Source: Microdon myrmicae
Taxonomy: Eukaryota; Arthropoda; Insecta; Diptera; Syrphidae
Reading direction: 5' to 3'
Assembly: GCA_963931805.1 (NCBI GenBank)
Contig: OZ007497.1
Coordinates: forward strand, 57,588,603 to 57,652,602
Length of the DNA stretch: 64,000 nt
The translations under genes were made by a program, and so were the position numbers. Within the stretch, counting starts at the first letter, position 1; every line of letters starts with the position of its first letter. The notes below the pieces were generated by a model that ran no database searches, was not told where the DNA came from, and was given only the letters and a program-made list of their open reading frames with translations. Positions 11,650 to 24,400 of this stretch are shown here, in pieces.

Positions 11650-12419
11650 GTGAGCACATTTTGAGATGGAAAATAAACAGGAAAATACTTGAATATTATA
11701 TTTGGAAGAGGGTCTTCGGGGTCATGGGCACCTAAAAGTGAATGTTGTCTACGTTGGGGAACAGCTTTCATTGTCAATGAAAATGAGCAGGAATAGAACT
11801 TTTGATGAAAGTTTTCGAAAGAGAATGAATGGGTGTTGGAGGGCGTGAATTAAAGCTGAAATTTGAGAGGATAAAGCAACAGCTTACAAAAGTAGTTATA
11901 TACCTGTAACGTCTCACTTAAACTCAATCCCCTGAGGTTTTCATACTCGCACTCGTTTTTTCCAAGAATGAAATGCTCGCTTCGATATGTTGTATCAATA
12001 TTAGTTTGAGGAAAAGTTATTCCGCGTTTTTCCATTAAAAATTGGTAGCTTTTTCTTTTCTTGTCAAAAGAAAATATTGATTAGTTTGTTTTTATTTGTT
12101 AGCAGATTGCGGCTTTTGTAAGAGGAATATAATTGTCTATTTGTGAATTTATTTATTTTCTTAAGGTACTTTGTCATTTATATTTTATATATACACGAGA
12201 GTTTTTTAATAATTCAGTAAATTTTAAATGAATTTTTTGATTAAATAGGATCGCTTTAGTAATGATACTGCCGTATAATAAACATGCCTTGTTGCCAATA
12301 ACCTATATGGTTTATATTTAAAAAAAAGGAATAGAAAAAAAAACAAGGCAATCATTCCTTTCCGGATTTTTTATTTGGAAGCACTCGCATTGGGAATATT
12401 AGGACGATTGTTTGATTGC

Positions 12420-12452
<33 letters not shown>

Positions 12453-15400
12453 CTGGATTCGAGTCTCATTCATTACCACATATCTTCGTAAAACCCCTCT
12501 AAGATAGCTCACCAACATCTCCTAAATATGTATGTTTTGATATTGTAGCGAGCTTAGGGTTCGCTGGATTAATTATTTTTAATAAGAGCCGTTAAATCGA
12601 TTTTAAATTAATGTAACACTTTATTAGTCCGTTTATAACAACCGTTACTTTTACCGTACACTTAACGTTTTCTTGACTTATCGCTTCCGTACTTATTGCT
12701 TCTTTTACTGCTTATTTCTTACTTCTTACTTCTTACTTACTTCTTACTTCTAACATCTTACTTACTTCTTACTTCTTACTTATCGCTTGCTTCACTGCTT
12801 GCTGCTTACTTTTTACTTTTTACTTGTCTCCATGATCTGTGTGCGACGTATTTATACCGTTACCTCATTCTGATTCGGCGTTTCGTTTCCTTCCGTTCCA
12901 TAGCCTTGAATTTTCTACTGTTCATAGTCTCCAGTTTTCCAGTACTTTCTAGAATATTCTAGTACTTTGTTTTGGACTTTCTAGAATATTCTAGTACTGA
13001 TTGTCATATGCGTCACACTATCCTCCACCTAGATTAGTTCGTCCCGAACTAAGTTTACTGGTCTTCTGGGTTAACAAAAAGTCGCCAGTCGGTCACGATG
13101 TACCACTTTCATCTTGGCGTTCGGTCTTCGCTGAATCCTATAGACAACGTCGTTAATTCTTGTGAGAATCTTATACAGTTCTTCCCAATATTGCTGCAAC
13201 TTCGGAGACCTTCATTTTTCCCGATGAGGGTTATAAAGCCACGCGTTATCGCCTGCATTAAATCCGGATGCGTTAACTCGAACGTCGTACCTTGTTTTCA
13301 TCCTGTCACTTGATACCTTGATTTGCTTTCGAACCAAATGATGAATCCCATCGAGGCGATTTCTCCATTCGGCTACGTAGTCTTCAGTCTTATCGATGAG
13401 GTATTCCGAATCGCAGATCGGCTGGTAATCGTATCTCTCGTCCAAATATAATTCTTGCTGGAGAATAGCCTGTCGTATCGTGATTAGCCGATCTATAACT
13501 CATGAGAAAGGTTTGCACATATTTGTCCCAATCTCGTTGGTGATCACTAACGACCTTCGATAAATGCTCTTTTATTGTTCGGCTGAACCTTTCAACCATT
13601 CCGTCTGACTGCGGATGTAAGGGTGTGGTCCTGGTTTTCCTTACGCCTTGAAATATCTTTGATTCGAAATTTCGGACTTGATCGGAATGAAGCTCACAGG
13701 GAACTTCATATCTGCTGATCCAATTATTGATAAGCTGCTCAATGACGGTTGTTGCTCTTGGTTTGGAATTGGAAGGACTTCCACCCACTTGCTGAAGTAA
13801 TCCATGATGACCAATATGTATTTGTTGTTGTCGTTGGTTTTTGGAAATGGTCCTGAGATGTCAATCGCAATTCGCTCGAGAGGGGCACCCGCGTTGTACT
13901 GTTTCATAGCGCTCCTTGGTTTTGCTATTGGTCCTTTGGTCGCGGTGCAAGTTGTGCACTTCCTACACCAAGACTCGACGTCATCTCTCATGCGAAGCCT
14001 GTAGAATTGAGATCGTAATTTTGAAAGTGTCTTATTAACTCCCAGATGTCCACCGGAGGCCCCGTCGTGCATTTCTGTTAGTACATCGTTCACTTTTGAT
14101 GGTGGGACTAGAATCTGCATTCGATGGGATTTTCCGTCCGCGGCTTCCCATTTACGCTTTAGAATCCCATCTTCTACCAGCAAGGAATTCCATTGTGCCC
14201 AATATGCTTTAAATGTTCCACTCATGTCGAAAATATTGTTCCAAGTTGGCTGCTCCTTCTTTTCTTTGTGTTCCAGGATTAGCGACATATCTTCATCCTG
14301 AAGTTGAGCTGCGCATATAGCATCACTCGTCCATCCATGTAGTACTTCTACTTGTACATTTCGAAGGTCGTAAGACTCTTGTATTTCTTCCACTCTATGA
14401 CAATGTTTACAATCTGGCTTACATGGTCTTCTTGATAGAGCATCAGCGTTATTATGCACCTTCCCTTGCTCAATTGAGCTTATTATTGATACGGGTGCAC
14501 ATTCTGCGGTTAATTCTCCTTTTCTTATTGCGACCGGCTCCTTGGACGCATTTAGTACTCTGACAGGTATAATATGCTTCTTCACCTCAGGTTGGTTCGT
14601 TGATAGTCTCCTCTTATGATTAGCGGACGAACAACAATTCTCACTCGATGTTTCATTCATTCGTCGACGTTTCCTACAGTCAACAGAAATGTGGCCGACT
14701 CCGCCGCATGTCCAGCACTTCATAACAGGTCTCGGGGTTCTCCGTTGTACATGCCCGGTTCTTTGGCAGAAACATACCTGGACGGACATTTCTCGGACTC
14801 TATATGTACTCCTGGTAGCCAGTTTACCAGATTCATATGCCAATGCGAACGCCGTTATTTCATTAGTCGTCTCCTTTCCCGCCAAACGAACGGCTTGTTG
14901 CAAGTCCCGATCTTGGAGTGCGTTTATAAATGCATCCATTGCTACCTCGTTCAGAAATTCCTTAGTCATATTTGAATAAGACAAGTTTGCCAATCGCTCA
15001 ATATCTGCCTGCAACTGTTGCAGATTTTCTCCCGGTTTCTGCGTTCTGCTCCGCAGTTGCATGCGGTAGACCTGCTGCATGTGGTTGTCGCCATACCTAG
15101 CTTCAAGGCCGTCTCTTATCGCTTGGAAATCTATTTGCTTCTCTGCTGGTATGGTTTGTAGCAATTCTGCAGCCGCCCCGCGGAGTGACAAGATTAGTGA
15201 TGTTGACTTTTGCTCATCCGACCACTTATTATAATTGGCCGCGGCGTCAAACTGACGTATAAATACGGAGAAGGGTCCCGTTCCATCGAAGGTTGGCGGT
15301 TGCATCCTTGTATCTTTGTAGTCATGTTGATTGCTAGGCGACGTCTTATTTCTCTCAACACACTCAAGTCTCTTTTCGATTCGCGTTATTTCATCGGTGG

Positions 15401-18400
15401 CTTTTGGATCCAGATTTTCTACTTCGTTTCGAATTTCTTTCTTAAGGTGTTGAAAATTACATTTCATCCACTGCGTTTGGGCATCCAATTTTGTATTCAG
15501 ATCTGCAGCTTGTGCGTCGAATTTTGAATTTTGGGCATCCAACTTTGCATTAATATCTGCAGCTTGCGCGTCCAATTCTGTCATCATCATTCTGCACATC
15601 TACATTGGCACCATCTTGACTCGTTGTTTCTTCTCCATCCGGACAGTCTGGCGCAATCGCGAAAACATATGTGTCGACATCAATACCCTCTTCCTCCATT
15701 GCTGCTTGCAGACGCTGTCGAAGAATTTGCTTCTGTCCTCTGCTCCCCAGATTCCGGTCCTCAAGTTCCTTCTTCAACTCAGGAACGCTTAAATCCTCCA
15801 AATGTCGATCTGACATCGTTACAACACACTTTCACAGACTTATTCACTTCACCAATAATTAATCCCACTTCTGACACCAATTGTAGCGAGCTTAGGGTTC
15901 GCTGGATTAATTATTTTTAATAAATAAGAGCCTGTGGCGAACGTACAAATTCCCCACAGGAAAAGTCCAGACCAACTTGAGGTAACGCACTTACCTGGAC
16001 AACATCACGTCCACAGACGCGGTCCCAAGCCCAGCGGGGGCCGCCAGTAACCCAACGTTGAGTCGACACCAGAAGGCAAGGAACTTAACGTCCCCAAAGC
16101 CTCTAATACCGAGCTAAACGCTCCATACCTAAAACCTACGACCTGAAACAAGGAGAAACATCCATGCATCCTTCGACGTGTGCAATCGCAAGCTAAGTGA
16201 ATGCCAGCACCACAAGTCGGCAACCCTGAACATCTGCACGAAATGCAGGGAATTACAATCAAAACAATTAACCGACCAACGGACGTGGTGCGGTTGATCT
16301 AAACATTAGATCACCCAAATATTCACCGCAAACAAAGGAGCACATTCCTTAGCCTCGTAAACACCCAGATGGCGCGAAAAACCAAGCACCACGTAACTCC
16401 AAACAATACTTTGTTTGGAGTTTTACGAAGGCCAGCTGCAATAAATAAATACGGCACAGCATTGCGCCGTTGCCACTGTCCGCCAAGCAGAAATGCATCA
16501 GCGGAATGTTTGTTTTTCGCACCATGTGAAAAACTCTCTTGGATTTCAAATCCAATAGATACCAGCGGACTAGACGTCCAGGCGATCGTCAACACCAGAT
16601 GGTCGACCTAACCAAGCAGCGTGGGAATAGAATCCACCGTCAACAACGACGGTGAAGCTTCCATATGTATGCGTGAGAATTTTCTCCTTACAGGAAATCG
16701 TGTCTGCACAACTGCAGATACAAAACACACAGATACTGGAAAAACAGTATCCGATAGGTTGCAAGAGGGTGAGTTTTTTTTATATCGAACATAGGAGACG
16801 AGAGGTCTACTTCGAGCAACAGTCAGAGAACTCCAACGAGGAGCTATCCGCGTAACGAATTTAAATAACTCAATAAAAGAAACCGCCGGCCCGAAGTCTC
16901 GTGATGTTTAACTACGCGAATTAAGGATAGTCGAAAATCGAGAACCGGACGAAGAGGATTGGTGGTGTCAAGACCGAGTCCCGAAAAATATCGATAGTGT
17001 GTCGTTTTACTGTGGTGTCGTTCCTAAGAGTAGCGTCGAGTATCGAACAACTTGTTTTCGGTCGAAGGGATCTGAAAGACGTAACTGTGTTTCCTTTTGT
17101 TTCACAAGTAATCGACAGAGTAAAACTTGTAGACTAACGACGGATGTTTTAAAGTATTCAATCCCCAGTTGTGTAACTAAATGTGACAATGAAATTGAAT
17201 TAAAATAAATCGAAATATCTCTGCGTTTAGACTAACGACGGATGTTTTAGGGTATTCAATCCCCAGTTGTGTAACTAAATGTGACAATCAAATTAAATTA
17301 ATACAAATCAAAATATCTCTGCGTTTCATTGGAACTAAATCCGCCAAAAGCCGTTCAATTGATTTTGAATTAATGTAACACTTTAGTAGTCCGTTAATAA
17401 CAACCGTTACTTTTACCGTACACTTAACGTTTTCTTGACTTATCGCTTCCATACTTATCGCGTCTTTTACTGCTTACTTCTTACTTCTTACTTCTTACTT
17501 CTTACTTCTTACTTCTTACTTCTTACTTCTTACTCCTTACTCCTTACTTCTTACTTCTTACTTCTTACTCCTTACTTCTTACTTCTTACTTCTTACTTCT
17601 TACTTCTTACTTCTTACTTCTTACTTCTTACTTCTTACTTCTTACTTCTTACTTCTTACTTCTTACTTCTTACTTCTTACTTCTTACTTCTTACTTCTTA
17701 CTTCTTACTTCTTACTTCTTACTTCTTACTTCTTACTTCTTACTTCTTACTTCTTACTTCTTACTTCTTACTTTTTACTTACTTCCCTGATATGTGTGCG
17801 ACGTATTTATACCGTTTCCTCATTCTGATTCGGCGTTTCGTTTCCGTCCGTTCCGTAGCCTTAAATTTTCTACTGTTCATAGTCTCCAGTTTTCCAGTAC
17901 ATTCTAGAATATTCTAGTACTTTGTTTTGGACTTTCTCGAATATTCTAGTACTGATTGTCATATGCGTCACAATATGTTTACCCGACTACAAGGAGCAAG
18001 TGCAGCACTCACCCCACCGATGAGTTCCTTATGCCAAAAACTTGTGTAACACATCAAGATGTATAATACAATATAAAAAAGTTGATAAAAATTTGAAATT
18101 AGTAAATGAAAGGAAGCAGCGACTGAAGCGCCCTCTATAAAACAGCCACCGACTAGTATTCCTTAACTTTTCATCTGTTTTTGTTTTAATTTCTGTATAT
18201 TCTGACCCCTTGGTATTTAGCCATGTCCGCGAAAATGAGCTTCTTATTTATATTCGTGTGTACTTAGGTAGATTGCATATGACGTATAGCACAATTTTAT
18301 TTCTACTGTCCTTATTTACTGCTGAATTTCTTAAAAATTGTTTCCTAATTTTACAAGAATTATTTATGGAATATTTCAATGTATCTTTTAGCTGGTTGTC

Positions 18401-21400
18401 AGGCAAAGAAAAAAAAAATAATAATAATAATAATACAAACTTATATAACGATAATATTGTGTTGCACTCACTCACGATCCTAATTAAAGGTCATCTTTGT
18501 TGTCATCAGGGCGTAGTCTCGAAAGGACAACTATAATCTTTTATTTGAACAAAGCCCTAAGGTACATTTATGTGGATAAAGTCCCAACACGCAATTTTTT
18601 TCTAAGCTGCAAGAATCATTTGCGGACAATTCCATTCGTACAATTTCTTTTCAAATGGATGTTCTCATATCTTAAATGTATCGCTTAGGGGATTTGAATT
18701 AAATTTGTTATACTTCTTCAGTATTTTTTGTTGTACTTCGGTACGAACGTGGATATCTTCCAAAGATTCCTCTGGACCGATCCAATAGCATGCCGTATTT
18801 TTACCGAGTAATACCACCTCCCGCCAGACATATATTTCCGTTGATCCGCGCGGAATATTCTTTTAGATATTCCATTACCGGGTGGGACGGCGTTTACTCT
18901 GCTTGTCGCGTCGCTACTGCTGCATCATGTCACATAGAATATCATATGCTACGGACCATGCCTGTTTCGAAGTTAACATGTGTAAGATCAAATTAATAGA
19001 TACATTAATCTCAATAAAACACTCGTTATTTTTAGACACTACTGAATAAATATATATTTTCGAATAAAACACTCGTCATCTACTTATTGCATCAACGTAC
19101 ACCTTCTTTCTTCTCGCTCCTTGTCTTCGACTGACTTTTCTTCTTTTTATACTACCTAACCGGCAGTCTCTCCCCATTCAGCTCGTCGGCCGGTAAGGTT
19201 GTTAACATTTGATTTCTTTTGGAAAGTGCTGCCACACATGTATTCTATTACTCCTGTCGGAGTAAATGTCCGTCTCATATGTGTCTTCAAGATCGTTCGC
19301 GCCGTCTCGAATCCCACGCACTCTGTGGATGCGTGTTCCGTATTTTGTCTTCGCAGTACAACCAGCATGGGTGATTGACATGCTTATACTTGTGCAAGTA
19401 TTGCCGAAGCATTCATGCCCTCATATCAGCAGAGTCAAGTGATAGTTCAGCTCGCCATGTTTTCTCATCACCCAGGTTTCTACACCAGGTATCATGGTGT
19501 GGGTCCATCTTCCTTTGGTGGAAGAATCCCATTCTCTTAGGCTTGAGAGCTCCAATTGTGACCGCACTCGCCGCAGATTCTCTTATAAGACTTCATGCAA
19601 CGCAAGGTTTTCTTTAGCTGCACTGTCAAGTGGTTTGCTCCCGTCCAAGGCATTTATGGCATTTTCGGATACCGTTCAGAATGCGTACCATAGTCTTAAT
19701 GATGCCATCCTATGTGCTGAGTTCACTCCCCTCATGTACGACTTATACTGTGCGGCCCCTGCCAATATGTCAGCTGCATAAATTATAAGGGAGGTGTTGG
19801 CACTGGTTATCAATTTCCTTATGTGAGGTCGGGGTCCTCCAACATTGGGTAGCAGTCTCGCCAAAACTTGGCATATTCTTGCAGTTTTTTTTGTTTTCCC
19901 TCGTTTTCCTCAGGTATTCCTTGAAGGTCAACCTGTTGTCGAGTATAACACCAAAATATTTAATATAGGGACTGGATCTGATTGTTTGTCTTTCTATTTT
20001 CAATTCAAGGTGCTAAACTTTCTCGCGACTGCTTGTTAAAACTGCCTCCGTCTTATATACGGCTAGTTTCAAGCCGGCCATATCTTGCCAGCATATAATG
20101 CTTTGGATTGTATGGGAACAAGTATTCTCCAGGACATCTAGATGTTTAGTTACGCCCACTATTGCCAAATCATCTGCGTACCCAATGATGATTACTCCTT
20201 CTGGTACATTGACCTAATGCAAACCCCTGAGGTACACCCGCTGTTATTTTATATTCGTGTGGTCCTTCATCTGTGCCATAGTTTGCTAGTATACGCGCCA
20301 AGTAGCGTGAGGCTTGTAGATCGCCCAACGCTTCTAGAATTCGATTCCATTTCACAGACTTAAATGCATTTTTAACGTCTAGTGTCAACCCGGCGCAATA
20401 TTTTTTCGTACCTCCTAGCCATCGTTCTCCAGCCATCGCATTGCGAGCGATGTCGCACTCCACAGATACTGCCTTACCGGGTGATCTACCTTTCCGGAAC
20501 CCATACTGCCATTCAGAGAGTCCCGATGTCCCCCAGTGAATTGTCCCAGGCGAGTGACAATTACTCGCTCAAGCAGTTTCCCTGTTGTATCCAGCATGCA
20601 CAAATGGCGGTAGGACGACGGCGCCTCTGGATTTTTGACTCCTTTTGATATAAGCACAGGCCGTTGTTTTTTTTCATCGTTGAGGAAAGTGCACTGTTTG
20701 GATACTGCGGAAGACTTCTGGTTTTTTTAATAAAGCAGTCTTCAATACAGCGTTAGGAGTACCATCCAGTCCCGGGGTCCTGTTTTGCTTTTTTAACAAC
20801 CGTTGGAGCCAACAACACCTCTTCGGTGGTCACGGGAGGTATTTCTATTTCAGTGATCATCCATTCCCCTTGCGGTCTCAACACCAACGCTGCGCTAAGA
20901 GGACAGCGACGATTCTGGTCATGTCACTTCTACTTTTTTCCATTTGACTACTGCTGTTGTGTAGTTTTTTCATGACTATTGTGGGGAAGTATGTACCAGA
21001 CACGGGCACTAGGTTCACTTCCATCCCCATCGTCTATTGTTCACGCGGACACTGCTCACAATACAAGGAGGAAGAAAACGATGGTTGACCCTCGCAACCG
21101 AGCGGACACAACACAGAAACAAAATACTCAGGCGATGTTGTTTATGCATAAACATTTTTTATTGTCAATGGTCTTTACTTAGAACTTATTATTATTGTCA
21201 ATAAGCAAAGAAAATGCAGTTTTCACTTTACGACCCGTGCGGGTAGGTAAGGCAGATTACATATATTTCTCGGTAAAACAATTAACAAGAGAGAACTAAA
21301 TATTGTAAAATACAATCGATGTTTTTTTAAATAAAAGTCGTAAAGACAAATGGCGATGTGGTAATGTTATTTACAAGAAATTCCGGCAAAAAGTATAAAA

Positions 21401-24400
21401 TGGGTCATTTGACCCGTCGTGGTAGGTTTAGTGTTAATTGAGGTTATGGTACTGGTTGTCGTAGAAGATTGGTTGTTGTTGCAGTTGGTGATAGCCCATC
21501 CCAAGCATCCGTTGTATTCGATATTGGATTGTTTCTGACTATAATAATGGGTTTTCCAATAGGGACTTGACAACTTCGAATTTAATTTGTGAACGCACCC
21601 TTTCGCGGTGGCCATATGAACGAAGTCGAGTTCCATTCATAAATGTTTTGATTGTACTTCAAGCAGATAATAACGTTTTTGAAATATCTCAATTCGTTTG
21701 CGTTTTATTTAAAAAAAAACGTTGTCAAGTCCCTATTGGAAAACCCGATATTTTGAGGATGTTTTGGATAGGTGTCCAAAAATTTACCTGTTGAAGATGT
21801 CCATTATGGATATTTTGGATAAGTGCCCAAAAATTTCTAAAAACTCGAAAAACCATCTACTGAATTGGTGTACTCAGTAGTCAATACCAAGTACTTGTCT
21901 TGGAGCTAGAAAATAAACAAAATGCATCTGAAATATCGATTGAATGCTTTATTACCAAACCGCAAGGTCCACTTTTATTTAACTTCAATTGTTATATGTA
22001 ATTATTTGATCCTTTTGATTAACTGCTAAATCCACTTTTAAATTCAATTGTTGTATGTAATTATTTGATCCTTTTGATTAATCACAAAGTATATAACAAT
22101 AGTATAGGTACAAAAAAAAAAAAACAAAAACTGTCGGTACAATATCCGCACTGCGAGAAGTGGAAAGTAACACATGGACCAGAACTGTCTCTCGCTAACA
22201 ACTGCGTTTGCATGTAAAGTCTTTAATTTCTTATGACAAAAACATAATAAGAAGGTGTTGTTGGTATCAGTTTGTAACATTTCTGCATAATGGTGCCACA
22301 TTTTTTAATATAAAAATTATTATCTGGAGGAAAAGAAATCTATAGTCTTTTGCATGTGTGTAAGAAGTAATCGCCTTCGTGTGGTCGGTGGTATCCCTTG
22401 TGTGTTCAAGCATTAGTGTTGGGAATCAACAATGGAGAAGATTCCGGTTTTCGAAAGGCAATGCCTCAGAACTTGCCTTGGTTTATACCGGACTCCAGAA
22501 TCCGACAACGAAAAATACGATCCCAATGAAGCTTTATATAATGGAGCTAACATAAACAGGATAAATAATTTTATAATTAAATTGGTCAGCGAGGATATGT
22601 TGCTAGAGCTATGAGTTCATTCAACGATTTAATTTCCCGGGCCTATTACCCAAATATGGCGTTTTATGAGAGAGTAGTGGCAATGGATTTGTTCCATCAG
22701 AGGCATTTCTGCATCTTGATATGATTGGCCTCATTCAGGACGAATCCAGAATACCATTGGTTTTTCACGTGCGTCGATCGACCATATATAAGCGGATAGA
22801 TTATGGGCGGGAAGTCGCACACACAGATGAAAAGTGTCTACCGTACAGTAGGGCGATATCTCGCAGAGATCAAAGAGAAATTAGGAAACAACGTCAGCAG
22901 TTCTGGTGGTTGAATAGCAACTAAAGACCTGTCAGCCGATATGAGCATAGAAAATGGCATTTTAGGCTCCTCGATAGTATAGTGGTTAGTATACCCGCCT
23001 GTCACGCAGGAGACCGGGATTCGATTCCCCTCCGGGGCGCCTCTGGCGCAAGACTAATGACCTTGCCGGGAAAAGAAAAACAAATCATTATGGAAAATTT
23101 AGCATGCCTTAGGACTTGCTAATATAAGGCCAAGACCGGTTCCCGGTTGTAATGCCGATGATGATGATACCCACCTGTCACGTAGGAGACCGGGGTTCGA
23201 TTCCCCTCCGGGGAGCCTCTGGCGCAAGACTAATGACCTTGTGGCGGTTCCGCCAAACCCCACGGTACACTTTCCTTAAAAACCCCCATAACACCCATCT
23301 TCCCATTTAAGAGATCAAACCCATGATCTTAATTTCCCTGTTAAGAAAACTTACCTTCATGCATCTCTTCGCATACAATTTTCTGTAAGAATTCTTCATG
23401 ACCTTTTTAGGAATTCCATAACTCCCATTGTTTCCCGCCAGTGCATTTGTATTTGCCCCAGCAAACATTTCCTTTTCCAAGGACATGTAATGCTTTCAAG
23501 CATTATCTGAAATTCCTAAAATTGTTCCTTAATGTGCATATGCACCATAAATACCAAACATTCGGCACCCTTTGTCTGAGTTAAAATACTATGTCGGTCA
23601 GCTTGTTTTTACAGCTGCAACACTGCCGATTCAATAGACGAACAATCATGCATTTCTTTCGTCGCCACCACGAATTGCTTGGCATACCTAAATGCAAGCA
23701 AGGGATACGTTTCGGCAATTAACCCAAGATACGATATACAATTTTTATTGCATAAAGTATCGTATCCCATTAACACCTTTTCCTAACGTCTATTATAGCG
23801 ACGTTGCACAGCATAGACATAGATCAGGAATCCCTTTTGTCTTTGCCGCCCGCCTGTTTCGTTGTTCCACTGCTGTCGTGCACGTGTAATTAACATCGAT
23901 ACGAACGATCGCACACATACCACCTTTATTACAAGATCTGGTTTCCTATACCACCAAGAGAGACTTTACGTTTCTCTGGTGGTAGGTAAAAACGATATCC
24001 TTATTGGGGAGGATATCGGTGAGTCACAATTCAATCTTCCAAACGGTCGGGTCGCTCGCCATCCGCCGTACCGGCGCCGGTACGGTTGGGTTTCCTCGGA
24101 GTCGTTGTCGTAGTGTTGTGCCTTTTATAAACGAGATATTTCCTAATACATTTTGTATAGTGCAGTCGCGTAATTACGTGTTCGGTCAATTGACAATTAC
24201 GAGGGTTGCCTCTTATGTTTCGGGATTTGGCAACCCTAGTGTTGCAATCCGGCAATTGACAGCTCTGTCGTAAAGTTGGACATTTTTGAGGTTATACGCA
24301 CTCAGAACGTTTTGACATGCGAGCGCTATTTGTGTTGTTTACAGTAACTTAAAAGATTCATCTCGGCCCAAAAATGGAATTAAATCGTCAACATTTTCGT

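Larger units (their letters stand above)
12544..17972 (-). mobile_element. Ty3/gypsy element with both LTRs, RT region deleted, nested insertion in its 5' LTR
   Basis: On the forward strand the order is the 3' LTR (12544-13017, TGTAGCG...GTCACA), the complement of a polypurine tract (CTATCCTCCACCTAG), the coding region, the primer-binding site, and the 5' LTR (15882-17972, broken at 15933-17348 by another element). The 4-bp target duplication ATAT is exact (12540-12543 and 17973-17976). The element lies in gene A intron 1 in the opposite orientation to the gene. A truncated relative lies at 30856-31378. Confidence 0.9.
15882..17972 (-). repeat. 5' LTR of the gypsy element, split by element J
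   Basis: LTR parts at 15882-15932 and 17349-17972. Without the insertion the order of sequence is the same as in the 3' LTR and in the copy at 30856-31292. It is longer than they are because of the heptanucleotide array at about 17474-17772. Confidence 0.85.

Noticed and set aside
17435..17917. 160-residue Leu/Tyr-rich membrane-like protein
   Set aside because: The frame is produced by a 7-bp repeat, which reads as a repeating heptapeptide in any open frame.
22968..23040. tRNA-Asp(GTC) gene
   Set aside because: It is the head of a SINE with attached body and tail, repeated at 33177 and 58374 with target duplications, and it carries changes in the stems.
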